64,000 nt of DNA from Diprion similis (GCF_021155765.1 NC_060113.1:1912501-1976500), one strand, 5' to 3'; counted from the stretch's first letter, positions 1-13,328 are shown. Program-made: numbers and translations. The notes: generated by a model not told the origin, from the letters alone.

Positions 1-804
1 CCGTAAATCACGTGCGTTCATGGGTAAAGGGAATGGAAAAATTGGTTCTCGCTCTGAAAAAGAAACAGCTCGGTCTTGAGATTGAGAGCCGGGTATTCGA
101 ATTGCCCTCAGTCTCGTCTTCGTTGTGTGAATGGACGCGATAACTTTCGGTAGTTTACGGCCTGCAACAGCCCGCGATTTTCTGCTATTACACCCCATTG
201 TTAGAGGGTGTTTTATACATTTAATATGACTAGATACAATTTCGCGGGTCGAAGTTACCGCTGTACACGCGTATTGATCCTCGATATTGCGGTGGAAAAG
301 TTTCCGATATTGCTTTCTTTCCCTTGAAATGTTTCACGTATTAACCCCGCGAGACAGAGGGATGAGAAGAAAACTTTTTTGTCATCAAAGTTTATATGAT
401 GCTGCCTAGAGAGCAGAAGTACAAGTAGGCACAACCGGCTGTAAGAATGGTTAAAAATAATCGATTATTTTATCCCGATTAATCGAGTATCATCAATTAT
501 TTTTAAAACGCCGTATAATATTAATTTATGTTATTAAAGTATTAATTATTATCATTGTCTTACTTACTTAGTACACATCTGATATAATAAGTGAAAGATA
601 AATGAATATTTTCACCTGAAGTTGAAGTATATTTTTTAAGTATATTTCGCTATTAAGACTACGTACTGAAATTCACGAAACTTTGGTTTCATATACAAAG
701 TTTCAAAAAATACGAAACAATTGATTAATCGATATATTTTCACCATGTCAATCGAGTCGTGTTCGATTATTTTTATGCGTCTGTATATTTCCCTGACGCG
801 CTTC
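1..804. other. intergenic, no gene seen
   Basis: AT-rich sequence without a supported coding exon or RNA gene. There are isolated CACGTG-type sequences near the left end and AT-rich stretches with TTAATCGAT-like motifs around 460-740. The short open frames here have no recognisable protein character. Confidence 0.5.
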
Positions 805-936
805 ATAGGGACCCCTGATTATAGGCAAATCGGGGTTCGAGTCCACTCTGAGCAGCATCGAGTCTCTAACAAAAGAGCATCGGAGCTGCTCAAAGTGGAC
901 TCGTACCCTGATTTGCCTATAGTCAGGCGTCCCTAT
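805..936. repeat. imperfect long inverted repeat (hairpin)
   Basis: The left arm (about 805-858) and right arm (about 883-936) are reverse complements with roughly six or seven mismatches over 54 bases, around a loop of about 24 bases. Both arms read ATAGGGAC.CCTGA and then TATAGGCAAATC and CGAGTCCACT towards the loop. Pairing continues weakly into the loop (AGCAGC followed by TCGA/CCGA). The left arm contains GGTTCGAGTCC, which fits the tRNA B-box consensus, but no tRNA fold is seen. It could be a small foldback element or a hairpin RNA locus; the sequence alone does not decide. Confidence 0.75.
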
Positions 937-3900
937 GGATGCAACGCGGAAGAAAGCCAGTATATACTCCTAAAAGCTGCTCTAATATCGATTCTAAGAA
1001 GCGATGATGGTTCTTCAAGGCGCAGACCACGAAGGGTATCAAAAGGCCAAAAACTCGATTTGGCAGCGACGCAATTCGCTTCTAGGCTCCAGTCAAGAAC
1101 CGAGATTCGGGGAGTAAACGTGTTGCATGATCGCAATTTAGCCGCATATTTCAAAACTAGTTTTCATCCATTGTTGTTAATTTTGTTTTCTTATTCATTT
1201 TGATTCGAATTAGAATTACATTTTATATGTATATGTATATTTGGGAAAGCGAGTATCAGGGTAAACGTTGAAACATGGAATGGCAAACTAGTGGCGCGGT
1301 AAATAGAGCAGTGACCATCAGTGACTTGACGTTTTTTACTTTTTATAAACGTACACCATTCCTGTATATATACTATTTGTTTTACTTGCAAATGAGAGCC
1401 GGCAGAGCAGGCAGACAGCAGTAGCAAGAGTGCTGGGAAAGGCAGCTTGTTGGATAATTCATTCCCCTCGTTAAACGTGAACGTTAAAAAAACCTTCACT
1501 GCATTCATGTCTGCAGTGCTGCATCCTGATGAATTATGCACATGAGACATGTATAATATACATACCCTATAGCGTATACCTATAATACGGTGCAAGATGT
1601 ATGCCAGCATTTTTCCATCATACTCAGTTCGATCCGTCGTAACTTTTCCAGATAAATCATAGCATATATCACTTGCAGGCCAGCGAAAAGCTTGTTTAGA
1701 TTTCATCTCAGTTTGAAATTTAGCGCGTGTGTTCCTGCTGAAACATTCAACAGTGCAGAATTAGCTGCAGGCTAGGAGAATTACACGCGTTGCACGTAAC
1801 TCGAAATGGCATTATTCCGATGCACCTGGAGCCACAGCAGCGGCGGCTGTGAAGGTATCAACGTTATTGCTAATTAAAAATTCAGGATAATACTTGGGAA
1901 ACAGCAGTTAAATCGTGATGTGCGTACAAATATGACCAAAGTTGGAGAATGCAAGCTCTAAAGCCTATACGATTCCAAATTATTAAGGCGACAAGTTTCC
2001 GCGCAGTCCTGAAAAAACGTACAGTGTACTAGACTTAAAGTTCGCAAAGAGATAACTCGAAATAGACTAGATAGAAGCCGAGAAATTTTGGTCGACACGT
2101 GCCAGCAGAGGACAATTAAGACCGCGAACCGGTTTCTAATTAAATACCAAAATTCAAGGGTCCTTACGGCTCGTTGTGAATACCTCTGAGATCGTTATAA
2201 CCAAGAATGAACCAGACACTTGAAAAGTTTTGGAATACACATCGACGCCCGCAATCGTCGGTGCCTATTCATTAAATCATGTCCTTGTTTTCAATAAATC
2301 GAAGTAACAATTTATCGAGCGATTCTCTTTCATCGAATAAGTAGGTGTACGCGCCACACAGGCGTTATTCGCTCTGAGTCGATAGACTCTTGACATTTAT
2401 CATGTTCGAACAATAAGATCCCGCAGGAGTTTTCAATCGCTTCTCCTTAATTTCCGAAAGCTTCATAATGTGGCTTTGAGAGATTCAGAATCAGCCGCTT
2501 TGTTCTTCTTGGAAAGTCCAAATATTCTTAATTGGTTTCCTTTGACGATTCGACCTCTTTGTTCATCCAGCTCCAAAGTCTCGACGTACCGATTCAAATT
2601 CTTTGTAGGTTTTAGGTTGACTTTTTTTAAATTTTTTTCTTAGCTGTGCTCCTTGAGCAACTCGAGTGTTTGCTTTTCCTCGCATTGTTCGGAATCAAAA
2701 GAAGCTGCCTGGCTACGGCGGCCGGTTTGACATCGAGCTCCATCGTCAAACTTTTACAACCCTTCATAGCGACCTTCCGACCCGTACTGCTTGTACTTTC
2801 TCTCTAGCCGAGGGTCCCGGTTTATAGCGGAATAAATATGAACGTGAAACAGTTACAGGATCATTCAGTACGAAAGGAAGATTGCGGATTTTAACGAGAC
2901 GCGGGAGCATCCAATTTTCCGCAAACACCTGGACGCACTCATAGAGGGACATTAGAGGCTTAAGAATCCGTCCCTTTAACCTTACATTTCATGTTGGAAT
3001 GCGACGCAGGGTGTGGCCGAGCAATATGGCGCCGAAAAGAGTAGTCAGCTGATCATTTCGTGCAAATTATGAACGTATAAGCTTTCGGAAAAACTCGCGC
3101 AAGCGACTGAGCTCTTCTTTCGCTGCGTGAAATTCATATCGAGTAGAAATTCCGATGAAAAACAACTTTTATCGTTAAATGCGACCCACGTATACGCGCA
3201 TTTTCCGCCACAAGATGGCGGCTTTTGATACAGTAATGTAGTGGTCGTAAAATATGTCTGATACATTATATTATCTATACCTATAAAATATATATACATT
3301 GGCACCGCAACCATTCAACTTTCAAGACGAGAGATGAGAAATCACGGCGTACTTATTTTTTTCCACTTTTACTTCGGCACAATTTTGTCGTCGGTTCAAT
3401 TCAATCTTCAGCGCGCAGCTGTCGCGCACCGAAACTGCAAAAGTCTAGGCGAATTTGAATGAAAATTGCGTTGGAAGATGCCGAGTGAGACGAAACGAAG
3501 AAACGTGAAAGCTCGACACCCACTCGGGTTGCGCGACAAGCGGGGGAAAACTCCATGATATATGTTAAATCCCCAGATGTCACAGCGACGAGAGGGAGAA
3601 AAATTTTGGGCGTCCAACTTTTATACTTTCTCAAAATTAGCAGCGTCAATCCAGGGTATGGCGGCAGGTTAAAATATTACGAGATATATGCTTTGTCCAT
3701 TTATGAAGTTTACAGAAGTTCCCAGAGATCGCAAGTTTCGCCAGTTTTTTCACTTTATGGTATACAGTAATTACTTCATGGATTACGACGTCGAAGAAAA
3801 TTTAATACGTCACCGCTGTTCCAAAGTCTTGCAGGGAAAAACTTTGAAAAGTATTCCACCCGACTTTAAAGTGGATAAAAAAAAAAAAACTTCTAAACAT

Positions 3901-4655
3901 CCAGACTTTGCAGAGTCAGAGCAGAGCATCGTTAGAGCAAAACAAAAAATCTGACGTATTATTATCCACGGATCAAAGTTTCTAATTGTTTTATCAAACT
4001 TCTTAAGGATATCCGGTGTCAGTCTAGGCAGTACTTGGCGACAGTGATGGATTGTTTTTATTTTTTCCATGCTTTTTCATACATCCTGGCTTCTTGCCAA
4101 CAGTTCTTCCTCTCCAAAGTTAACTACTATTGCGATAGCACAAGATGCAAAGGTTCTTGCTGAATAACATTCACTTAAAGAGTTAATGAAACTTTGTTCC
4201 TCTGAAAAGAACCAGATATCTGGAATCTCGCTCGGCTTATTCATTTCAATTCGGAATGCAGAAGAGAGAAGTATCAATTGATTGAATTGTCCGTGGATTT
4301 TCAATTATTTTATCCCCGCATTCGGGGGCGAGTTTGTTCCACACAAGAGTTTAAGAAAATGAGGTAGAAATTCTTGTTCTTCTGTTATGATCAAAGTAGC
4401 ACAAATACCCGGCGTTGCCAGAGTTATAATTTTATCTTTAATTTTCAAAATTGAATCACTCGAAAAAATCACGCGTACATAAATTACGTTATCGAATTTC
4501 AAATTTCGAGTGTTTTTGACCGCCGCAGCTCGATTTTGTCATATTTTGACGATTTCAAGAATAGAAACAATCGCGCGCGGTAATCATTCTTACAGAACGA
4601 AAATTTTAATTTTTGAATTTAGCTTTTTCCATATGACATAATTTTTACCTGTCTG
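937..4655. other. intergenic, no gene seen
   Basis: No exon chain or recognisable protein is seen on either strand; the short open frames look random. Motifs of note are CAATATGGCGCC at 3022-3033 and AAGATGGCGGC at 3212-3222, which resemble YY1/Pleiohomeotic sites and could mark a promoter of an unseen transcript. Confidence 0.4.
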
Positions 4656-4796
4656 CCCCCCCCCCCCCCCCCCTCCATTTATAGATGCTCGGAGAGATCT
4701 GCACCGGAAGCCCGCTTGCGTGTGTCTGCACGCGCGATCGGCAGCGTTACAGATCCAGCTTGGCTTCTCCCACTTAAACTCTACCCCCCCCCCCCC
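4656..4796. repeat. two poly-C tracts
   Basis: A run of 18 C lies at 4656-4673 and a run of 13 C at 4784-4796, separated by about 110 bases of unique, more GC-rich sequence. Such runs can form G4 or i-motif structures and are often mis-assembled. Confidence 0.9.
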
Positions 4797-6048
4797 ACCG
4801 GCGGCTATTACTTTACCCCAACCACGGATTATCGAATTGGTGGGGTAACAGTGGGTTCAGCGAGAGTTCAAATAGTAGTGAACCCATAAAACTTGAATTA
4901 ATTATGAATTAAAAATTGTATATAAAAAGTCGAATATACAACACTTTTGGAATCATAAGAAACATTTTGAAAAAAATTTCATCAAAATCCGTCAAATAGC
5001 ATTTCAGTTAAATTGGAACAAATATAAGTACAAAAAAAATTTTATACATTAGTATAGATTATCTGCTCACGATTCAGTAACTTACAGTCTGTGGTTTTTT
5101 TTTTTTTTGAATCACTGAAGCAAAAGGTTCCAATACAAAGAAATGAAAAAATGAGCTTTCATGTGAATTGAATTTTTGAAGGGAATTTCTGCAAATTGTT
5201 TCTTATATAAACCAATCATTTCTAATTTGTATAACAGTTCGATAATTTTCACTTTACAACGCTTTTATAAAGTTTGATATTACAGGTATTTTAAACAATT
5301 AAGTATACGAATGCCTAATCACACCCTTCTTTTCTTCTTTTTTTATCGTTTTTATATTACATGCGAAATCCTAAATTTTTATGCATTTCCAGGTAACTGA
5401 ATTGTGCGACTGAAAGAGTTAACAAAGACACATACAATATGCAGAAAAGTTCTGAATGCATACTGGTTAATTATTATTCATAAATCATCACACTTGCTGC
5501 TCGCATGTAGAAAATTTCGTTTTTGATGATGGCACGTATTATCTTACAAAGATTACAAAATAAAAAATGATTTATACTTATAACATAAATAACGATAACA
5601 AACAGTTTTAATAACTGAAATACTTCTATAATATTTAAATCGCATAAGCATACATACGTACATACATACACATATATATTATATACATATATGTGTATAC
5701 ATATATATTTTCCTAACGTACCAGCCGTTTAGGTCAGGCGATTTAACTGATCCTAAGCAATATTATTGTCAGAGAAATTCCACTTCAAGCAAAAGACTAA
5801 CTGATTTTGCTTTAATTTTTCAGAGTGAAAATTAAAAAATTTTATTACCAAGATTTTCGGCTCGGATAATTGATTAATCGAATCTCCTATATCCAACTCA
5901 TAGTAAAATAATTAGGAAATCATGAAAGATAATGATCAGAGTCTATGCTTCTGAACGATCAAATCATTTACTTACGTCTACTAAGAAATTATAGATTACA
6001 TACCATACCATGTTATTGGAAATGACAGCGAAGTGGTTATTAGGCATA
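4797..6048. other. intergenic, downstream of BRCA1
   Basis: AT-rich sequence that probably includes the 3' UTR of the minus-strand BRCA1 gene at its right edge. A mixed ACAT/AT simple repeat lies at about 5648-5710. No coding exon is supported. Confidence 0.4.
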
Positions 6049-9000
6049 TTAGGCAGCGTTCGATGTCGACGTTTCATTCGCGCTGGTACTGTCCTCTTCG
6101 TCCTTGATGAGTAGCTCTTGCGGAAACCCTAATTTCGCCGCTACTGCAGGCGAGAAGGGAGGCAGGTAAGAGTAGAGAGACACCAGCTCGTACTGACTTA
6201 TACATGTCAGCACCCAGTCGACCGGCACTGGCAATGCTCGACTCTTCTGTCGCCACTTGTCTGTTGAAAATAGCATGTTCGATATCGATCAAAACTTTCC
6301 ATGTATAACAACTCCATGTTCTGATGGATTCAATCCAGATAAGAAACGACAGGCTCGAATAGCGAGACGGAAACAATATAATAATATAAAACATTCAAAA
6401 CAGTACAAATACTTACCTAAAACTGTGGGTTGTTGAATATCACTGTCGTACAAAATGACTTTGTACTTATTCCTCTCAGCGGCAAGGTCCTCCAAAGTTC
6501 GGAACACCGTACCACCCGAGCTACCTACTAGATCCTGAAAAATATGATTCCTTTTGTTTCAGATAGATGTGAATGTCAGCTGAACAGGGCGAGAAACAAT
6601 GGCGATAAGATAAACTGTGGCAGATAAGCTAATTTTGTAAGTGAACACATAATATTTGGTAAATTTTCAACGCTACTACCTGAAGTTCGCTGGCCGGAAT
6701 TTCTGAGGTTGTCGCCATGCAAGTGAAGGCAAACTCATCGAACAGCCCTTTTTTGCTCAGCCTCGATCTGCGTGGTCCCGGCTCCTGCGTGTCACTGTCT
6801 ACCACTTCGTAATCCTCCTCTTCAAGGAGCCTGTTCTGACTCAAAGAGTTTGTTACCCATTGATAACTGACTATCCATTTCTTGTGAGCAATGCCGAGGA
6901 GATATTTCATTGTCCTCTCTGCAGAATCATCCTCTGCGGTTTTTACAATAACGTGGGTCACTTCAGGTTTGTAGTTCATGGTATAATCCGCGTTGTGCAA
7001 ACGGGCAAAAGCCTTGACTTTCTCAATTTGGAGAAGTGTCAAGTTGCTGCAGACAAAGCATAATCTGCGTTCGATCGCTTCGCTGGGTTCTGTCAAGTCG
7101 GGTTGCTCAAAAAGACTTTTTTTCGGATCAACTGATTTAGGAGTACTGTGAAACGAGGGTCGTGCAACTTTTTGTTTGGCAGCGTCGTGTTGGTGAGCTG
7201 GAGATTTGGCAGCTCGTTCAATTAAAGGAGAAACGTCTAAAATGGTATGCATAAATTTTGGAAACTTTCTCTGTATCGGCGTTATGTCCACCGACATGAA
7301 GCTTTTTCTGAACACAGCAGACTGTTGCGAATTTCCAATGTAGTCGTGAAGGTCCCTGAAAGATATGTCGGTATATAATGAAATTTGTACAGAATCAGTT
7401 ATCACATTTGCTTCAATAGTTCGAACACAAAACACATAACTTACTTTTTTGGCTGCAAATTCTTTTCCGGTGTTCGTTCTATTATGTCCTCACCCATCGT
7501 TTCCGAGTCGTCAGAGTTTATCTGAATTCAAATAAAAGTATCAAGAATGAATATATGAGAAATTGAAATTCATTATCAATATTTATGACTTTCACTATTA
7601 CCTCAGCACAGCCTTTGGCCTTTTGGTTGACCGTAACTATCAATGATTTTCTTGGAGTCGAAATCTTTGTTGCTTTATCATCAATACTTTTTTGCACATT
7701 GTTTTGACTGTTTTCTTCTTTCTCGTTGATAGATTTTGGCCTCAGTAAGTTGTTCTCGACCTCTTGGAGCATCATTTGATCTTGCGTTATGTTCATACAG
7801 TCTTGATCGATGGATGATTGATAGAATTCTGTGTTGCCCCCTGCCCTCGCGCTTTCAACAGTATCATTTATTTCGTTCGATATCCTTGAATTTTTCACCC
7901 TTGATGCTTCTTGATTTGTGCTGTTTGTTACTTTACTCGAGTCTCTGATCAAAGTGTCTTTTTTTCCCCAATCCGCTTCATTCGCTGACTCTCTTTCCGC
8001 TTCATTTTCCTTATTTGAATTATGCGAAGGTCGGTGGATCGTTACAGGGTTTCTATTTTGGAATGATTTGTTTTTTACCGGCGTTGAATTTCCACTTGGT
8101 GTAATCACTCCATTCAACGTATCGCCGAGTTGAATCGAGCTGTCCATATTTTCGGCAATTTCATTTCTTTCCACCGAATTATTTAACATAACAAATATAG
8201 TATTCTCAGCAAAAGAATTTTCGTTTCTTTTAGACGGAATTCTAGCATCAATCTTTTCAAGATTATAATTTAACCCGCTTCTCTTGTCTTTTTCTGAGGT
8301 GATATCTTTACCGTTACTTTTAGTATTGTTTAGAGATCTCTTGTTTACATCGATAACTTCTTCTACTTCAACTTGCTCTGTCACATTATGGTCTTCTGAC
8401 TTTATTAGTGAATCTGTATCCTGCCCGAGTTTCCCATAAAAAGCAGTTTGATCCAATATCGGTAGACTGCCATTGCCGGACGATTCAAGCGAACTCTCTG
8501 TCTCTAATTTTTTTTTCTTTGTAGCCTTACTGCTGAATATTCCCAAAACTGAGTCACTGTTTTGGTCAATTTCTTCCGATGAAAGATTAAGGTCTGCACA
8601 CCAGTTACTTGCTATTGCATGAACGTCGATAAAGCTTGGGGAAGGAGATCTCTTGCGTTTAGAATCTTGCGTATCCCTACTGGATGAAAAAACGACGCTA
8701 AGTTCTTCACTCGACAGCGGGCTTTTATTGACTTTCCGAGAAACTATTGGCCTAGCACCAATTAGAGAGCTGCTAGACCCGCTGGGTTTGGAAGTCATTT
8801 CTATTTCCAAATCATCGTCTTGTATTTCTGGACTGGCCATTTGACGTATTCTTTTAAACGTTTTTTTTACAGATTGTTTTTCGGTTCTATTTCCCTTTTC
8901 ATGTGTTCCTTGTTGTTCCAGGGGTTGTCTGGTTCCCGAACTTGGGCCAGGATTTGAGCCAGATTCCTGACTGTACTTCAATTTCCTTACAACTTTATAT

Positions 9001-12000
9001 TTAGCATTTGCCATTGGGGATTCGCTGCCTCCTAAAGACTGTCTCGTACTTTTTGGCGTTGCTTTTTTTACTAAAATTGTTTCAGCATCAGAATCGGAAG
9101 AGGTATTACAGTAACTTCCACTCATTCTAGTCTGTAATTTTCGTTTTTCCATACTTTGCCTTTTAGATTGACTCCTGAAAGAATCTGACGACCGTTTTCT
9201 TCTTTTCGGCGATGCGTGTGATGTTTTATTATCTGAATGTATCGAGGGAGATCTTGACTTACTCAAATTTAACAAATTATTAAGATCATCGGTAGTCTTC
9301 GAAAGCACAGAAGTTTTTGTAGAAAGTGTTCGTGAGCTAGACAAATTTTTTTCCTGTTTCTGATCATGTACTTTTTTACTGATAAGAAATTCTTCTTGAT
9401 ACGGGGTATCTTGGTCTTCCGAATCAGTTACTATCAGTTTATTTGCATAATTTTCGATAGTTTGAGCATATTCTTGGGGATCAGGAGATCTGCATCTTTT
9501 TTGAAAAAAACGCTCATTATTGTCAACTGTAGGAGACTCAGTTGACAAATACTTAAGCTGTGAATCTTCTTTTGGAGACATCATATTTACTTTGTTCACT
9601 GTGTCCAATTCTTCTTCTATCAACGTGCGGTGCGCTGCAGGATCTCTTACAACGACTTCTTTGAATTCCGTCGCTCTTGATTTACTTGAGACACTGGAGA
9701 TGGTTCGTGTTTCAGGAATTATCACATCATCTAACGCCTCACTGCTAAGATGCTTTTTGCAAACACTGCATTTCATGTGATTTGTTCCAGTCAGCCGAGA
9801 ATTTGTCTGAGTCTCTGCATCGCAAGTCGACACTTTTCCAGAAGAAAAAACATTCTGTAATTCGTTTAGCGAAGATCGTGGTATAATCGGGCCAAGGCGT
9901 AGAAACTTGACGTTACTTCGAGGCCTGTAAAGTTTACCTCTCTTCAATATGCTCACATTATGCTTGCTACTTTCAAAAGATAATCTTCTTAACGCAAGAT
10001 TGCTTTTCATCAACCCGCTGAACGATCTTACGGAAGAATCCTTTCCTGTAGTAGAATTACTTCGTTTTCTCGGCGTTCCTTCCTTTATTCCTTTGTCGTT
10101 TTGTAGAAATGAAACTCTGAGAGAACTGATACCTGGAATTGGAGATTCCCTATCGGTTGTCTGTTGTAATTTCCTTGCTGTGGATTCACTGGGAGTTTTT
10201 AGCGAGAGTCTAGAACTTGGACGACTGCCAGAAAGAGAAAGACTTTGTCTGGATTTCGGTCTCACAGTTGATTCAATGCGCGACGTCGTATCTTCCTCAG
10301 GTGAAATCTGCGGCGGCAATGAATTGTTGCTGTTGTTGCGGTTACTGTTACCAGATCTTCTCAGCGACGTTTGTTTGTTATGCAATTTAGCTGGAGATTT
10401 TTCAAGACTGGAACTAGAATTCTTGGATGTGTCAAAATCTGCCTGTGTGCAAGCAATGCCAATTATTTCTTTTACTTGTCGTTTGTTTAATTTTGGAAAA
10501 TTCAAAATTTCGTCAGCATCCAGCTTTCTGTCAGATACAATGTGTGGCTTATTCTTGCCTTGTACAGTGTTACTATCGTCTAGATTTTCACTACTTCTAG
10601 CATCCTCAATTTTATCTTTATCTTCAGAATTTGCTAAATCCAATGTGCCAACAACTTGCTTCGAAGTATTTGGTTTTCCTATACTGATGTTCAACCGCTT
10701 GCGTTTCTTGACCTTGGCCTTTGTTTCCTGTTCGAATTGCTCCAATTTACACCAAGAACTATCCGCCGAACTGGAGGAAATTTTAACTTTCCTAGTTTCC
10801 ATTGGTTGTTCAGATACTTTCTTCCCGCACAACTCGTCAAACATTTTTTCCTCCGGGGTGGTAGCGGAAGTCTGAAAAAATCGTTTACGTGATTTACTTG
10901 TGGCTTCGAATGTAAAGCTCTTGTACCTTAGACTGCTTTCATCGGTACTCACACTTCTATGGCTTTTCTTCTTTGGAGTCGACGAGACTTGATTCTTTTT
11001 CATTAATGATGCAGTTTTTCTACCACTCTTTAGTGACATCCGTGAATTGGGACGTACCATAGAAGCTGAGTCTAGAACTTCAGTTGTTGCAGTCGAGGGG
11101 ACCGGAGTGATAATTGGTTTTTCTATTTCTGCGTCAACCACAGGCTGTTCATCAAATCCCTCCGAAACCAGCCAAAGACCAACCTTTTCGTTCGGTTCGA
11201 GAGGATCAGTTTTAGCTAAGAGACCATGAACTGTAGCGTAGCCTTTGCCCAAAGTAGTAATACTCCCGTTCGATGTACTCGCCAGATCTTCATTTTTATG
11301 CAAAGAGTTTCCTCTTACTATTTTAAGAGTTTCCCCAGAATCAATGCTCCCTCGTCTTGCTACCCTACCTGCTTCTGAACGTTTACAACGAGATCCCTGA
11401 GGTTGATCTACGGCAGAGTGATTATCAACAATTCTGCTGGTCGAAGGGCTCGGATCCTTATCCTGTTTTGTCGCTAAGAAAGAAAATAGGAATAAATAAT
11501 AGGCGTTACAAATAAAATTAAAAAAAAACTTCCGATAGTGTGAAAAATTGAGCATCAAAACAAGGTTCTGCATGCTTTATTCTCAACTTACGAAGTGGGT
11601 TAAAGGACACACAACTGCTGTTCGAGTCTGTCTCAAATGCATCGATTAGTTTTTTCAGACACTTTACAGCGTTGTCAACATTCTTCACTCTGCGTATACA
11701 GCTTCTTAATAAACTAGTTTTGCAGACAGGGCAAATCCCTCTTTTCCTTCTCAGTATCTTGTTCGCACAATTTTTGCAGAATGGATGACCACATTTTCCG
11801 GTGACAGCCTCAGTCGGCAGTTGATGACTATGGTATGCAAATAAATGTGTTTAAAAAAGGAGCGTCCTAATTTGCGATATGAATAAATTATATAGAAATC
11901 CTGCTTTGAAAGGACGGCTTTGTTAGTTTTAAAGAAAATACGAGTTTGATTACTTTGCTATTTATTGTGCAGCAATTTTTATTCACAAAAGAGTATTCCG

Positions 12001-12587
12001 CAATTCATTATCTATTCCAAATTGCAGTGCAACAATCATATTTATTCAGGTTTAATTTGGCTGAAAAATCAAGTACTCTGTCAAGGATTAGTCTCAAAAA
12101 CTTTTCAGTCAGATGCAACGACGTCTGTTTACAAAATACAAAACGCATAGATCAACTTTAGAAACATCAACATTTCTGACTTTTTAAGTGAGTTCTGACA
12201 GGATATGTCACGCCCTGTTTTGCAATAATGTGGTCTTTCATTATATCAGTTGACGTGTTCAAACGTGCGGATGCAAAGTTAAAAATCATCACATGAATAA
12301 GCCGAAGTTGAAAGCTTTCACAGCTTTGTTACAATCGGCTACAAACTAGAGCCAATGACTCGACTTAAGCATATATTTACAACGTTTGTAATCGTTGATG
12401 CTACCATGCTTCGTGCAGAAAAGTAAAACCAGTAAATAATCATCTACAATTGTGCATGGCATGAACAGGAAATAGACTTGTTTTGAGGTGTTGACGCTTA
12501 CCAAAGAGTGCACTGAAGAGTTTCTTGAGTAGATTTAATCGCTTCTGCTATTTGCTGCACATCGGTATCCGCCCCAAATTCGTTCAT
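6049..12587 (-). CDS. BRCA1: BRCA1 orthologue (RING, tandem BRCT)
   Basis: Seven minus-strand exons with agreeing phases: 12502-12587, 11592-11827, 7602-11473, 7445-7521, 6680-7355, 6417-6534, 6049-6260. They give a protein of about 1758 residues (human 1863). The N-terminus is a C3HC4 RING: Cys26, Cys29, Cys41, His43, Cys46, Cys49, Cys61, Cys64, starting LQCTLCHQ. Exon 3 encodes about 1290 Ser/Lys/Asn-rich, mostly disordered residues. The C-terminus holds two BRCT repeats (about 1520-1610 and 1640-1735), with AERTMKYLLGIA and KWIVSYQWVTNSL close to the human protein and a final YLP. Known family role: nuclear E3 ubiquitin ligase with BARD1, homologous recombination and checkpoint signalling. 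In the phosphopeptide pocket the Ser and Lys are kept, but Asn replaces the usual Gly after the Ser. The start follows AT-rich 5' sequence and is the first ATG before the RING. The gene is divergent from the small membrane-protein gene. Family assignment is firm; exact splice sites are by hand. Confidence 0.93.
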
Positions 12588-12812
12588 TGCGAAAATGGAA
12601 AATCACCTCACTCCGATTGAAAACAAGAGATAACCTGACGCCGACTAAAAATGCTTCGCAGAGTGTTGACACCGAGGCGAAACTTTACCGATCAAGGTGC
12701 CGGTTGAGTAGTTAATTGTCACGTCTTTTGGTCATTTTCGAACCAATAACAGCGGAAACAAAAGCAGCCGTACCACATGTGTTTCTTTTGTTCTGCCCAC
12801 TGATCGTAACTA

Positions 12813-12825
12813 TTTGGCGCGCAAA
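12813..12825. promoter_or_regulatory. E2F-type site in the BRCA1 upstream region
   Basis: TTTGGCGCGCAAA, a perfect palindromic match to the E2F consensus, lies about 225 bases upstream of the BRCA1 start codon. E2F control of BRCA1 is known in mammals; its use here is inferred from position and sequence. Confidence 0.6.
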
Positions 12826-12921
12826 TTTCCACCTTACGTCACCTACGTTATACTTCGTCGATGCGTAGTCAACGAATGTAGGTTGTAAATATTGTGGATC
12901 TCAGTGGCTGAGCTCTGGGAT

Positions 12922-12991
12922 GTCACGTGACCACCACGTGACTCAACGCCGGGATTCCATTCGCGATTCATTCGAACGTAGGTCACGTGAC
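12922..12991. promoter_or_regulatory. cluster of three CACGTG E-boxes
   Basis: CACGTG occurs at 12924-12929, 12935-12940 and 12984-12989. The first and third sit in the full palindrome GTCACGTGAC, as bound by USF/MITF/TFE-type bHLH-ZIP factors. The cluster lies between two divergent genes (BRCA1 and the small membrane protein), so it may serve either or both. Confidence 0.6.
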
Positions 12992-13328
12992 GGATGGAAG
13001 GAGGTTCAAGCATGCGTAACGTTGATATTATGAACTGAAATCACTGATCTCTATGTGACTGGAATACGCACCGCGTAAAAAATATATAAATAAAGATATA
13101 AATATTTTCCCTATTAGCGAAAGAGAGATAGAGCACTACTTATGCTATCTCTTTCTAGGCATGTAATATTTTAAATTCTCACCTTTTAGATCGCCGGCCG
13201 AAGAAGTGTCGCGATTGTACCGACGCGGGAAGAGGTGGAGCAGCAGCCGGCTTGAGATGAGCAAACAGAAAAATATGCGATTATCCTGCGACGTGGTTCA
13301 GGGTGGAACTACCTGTTGATGTCACGTT

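Noticed and set aside
721-1203. 160-residue plus-strand open frame
   Set aside because: It spans the inverted repeat at 805-936, whose arms it translates on both sides; no protein-like features.
1191-1706. 171-residue minus-strand open frame
   Set aside because: No recognisable domain or splice partners; appears to be chance.
9949-10875. 308-residue plus-strand open frame inside the BRCA1 locus
   Set aside because: It is antisense to BRCA1 exon 3, Leu/Ser-rich as expected for the complement of Ser/Lys/Glu codons, and has no splice support or domain.
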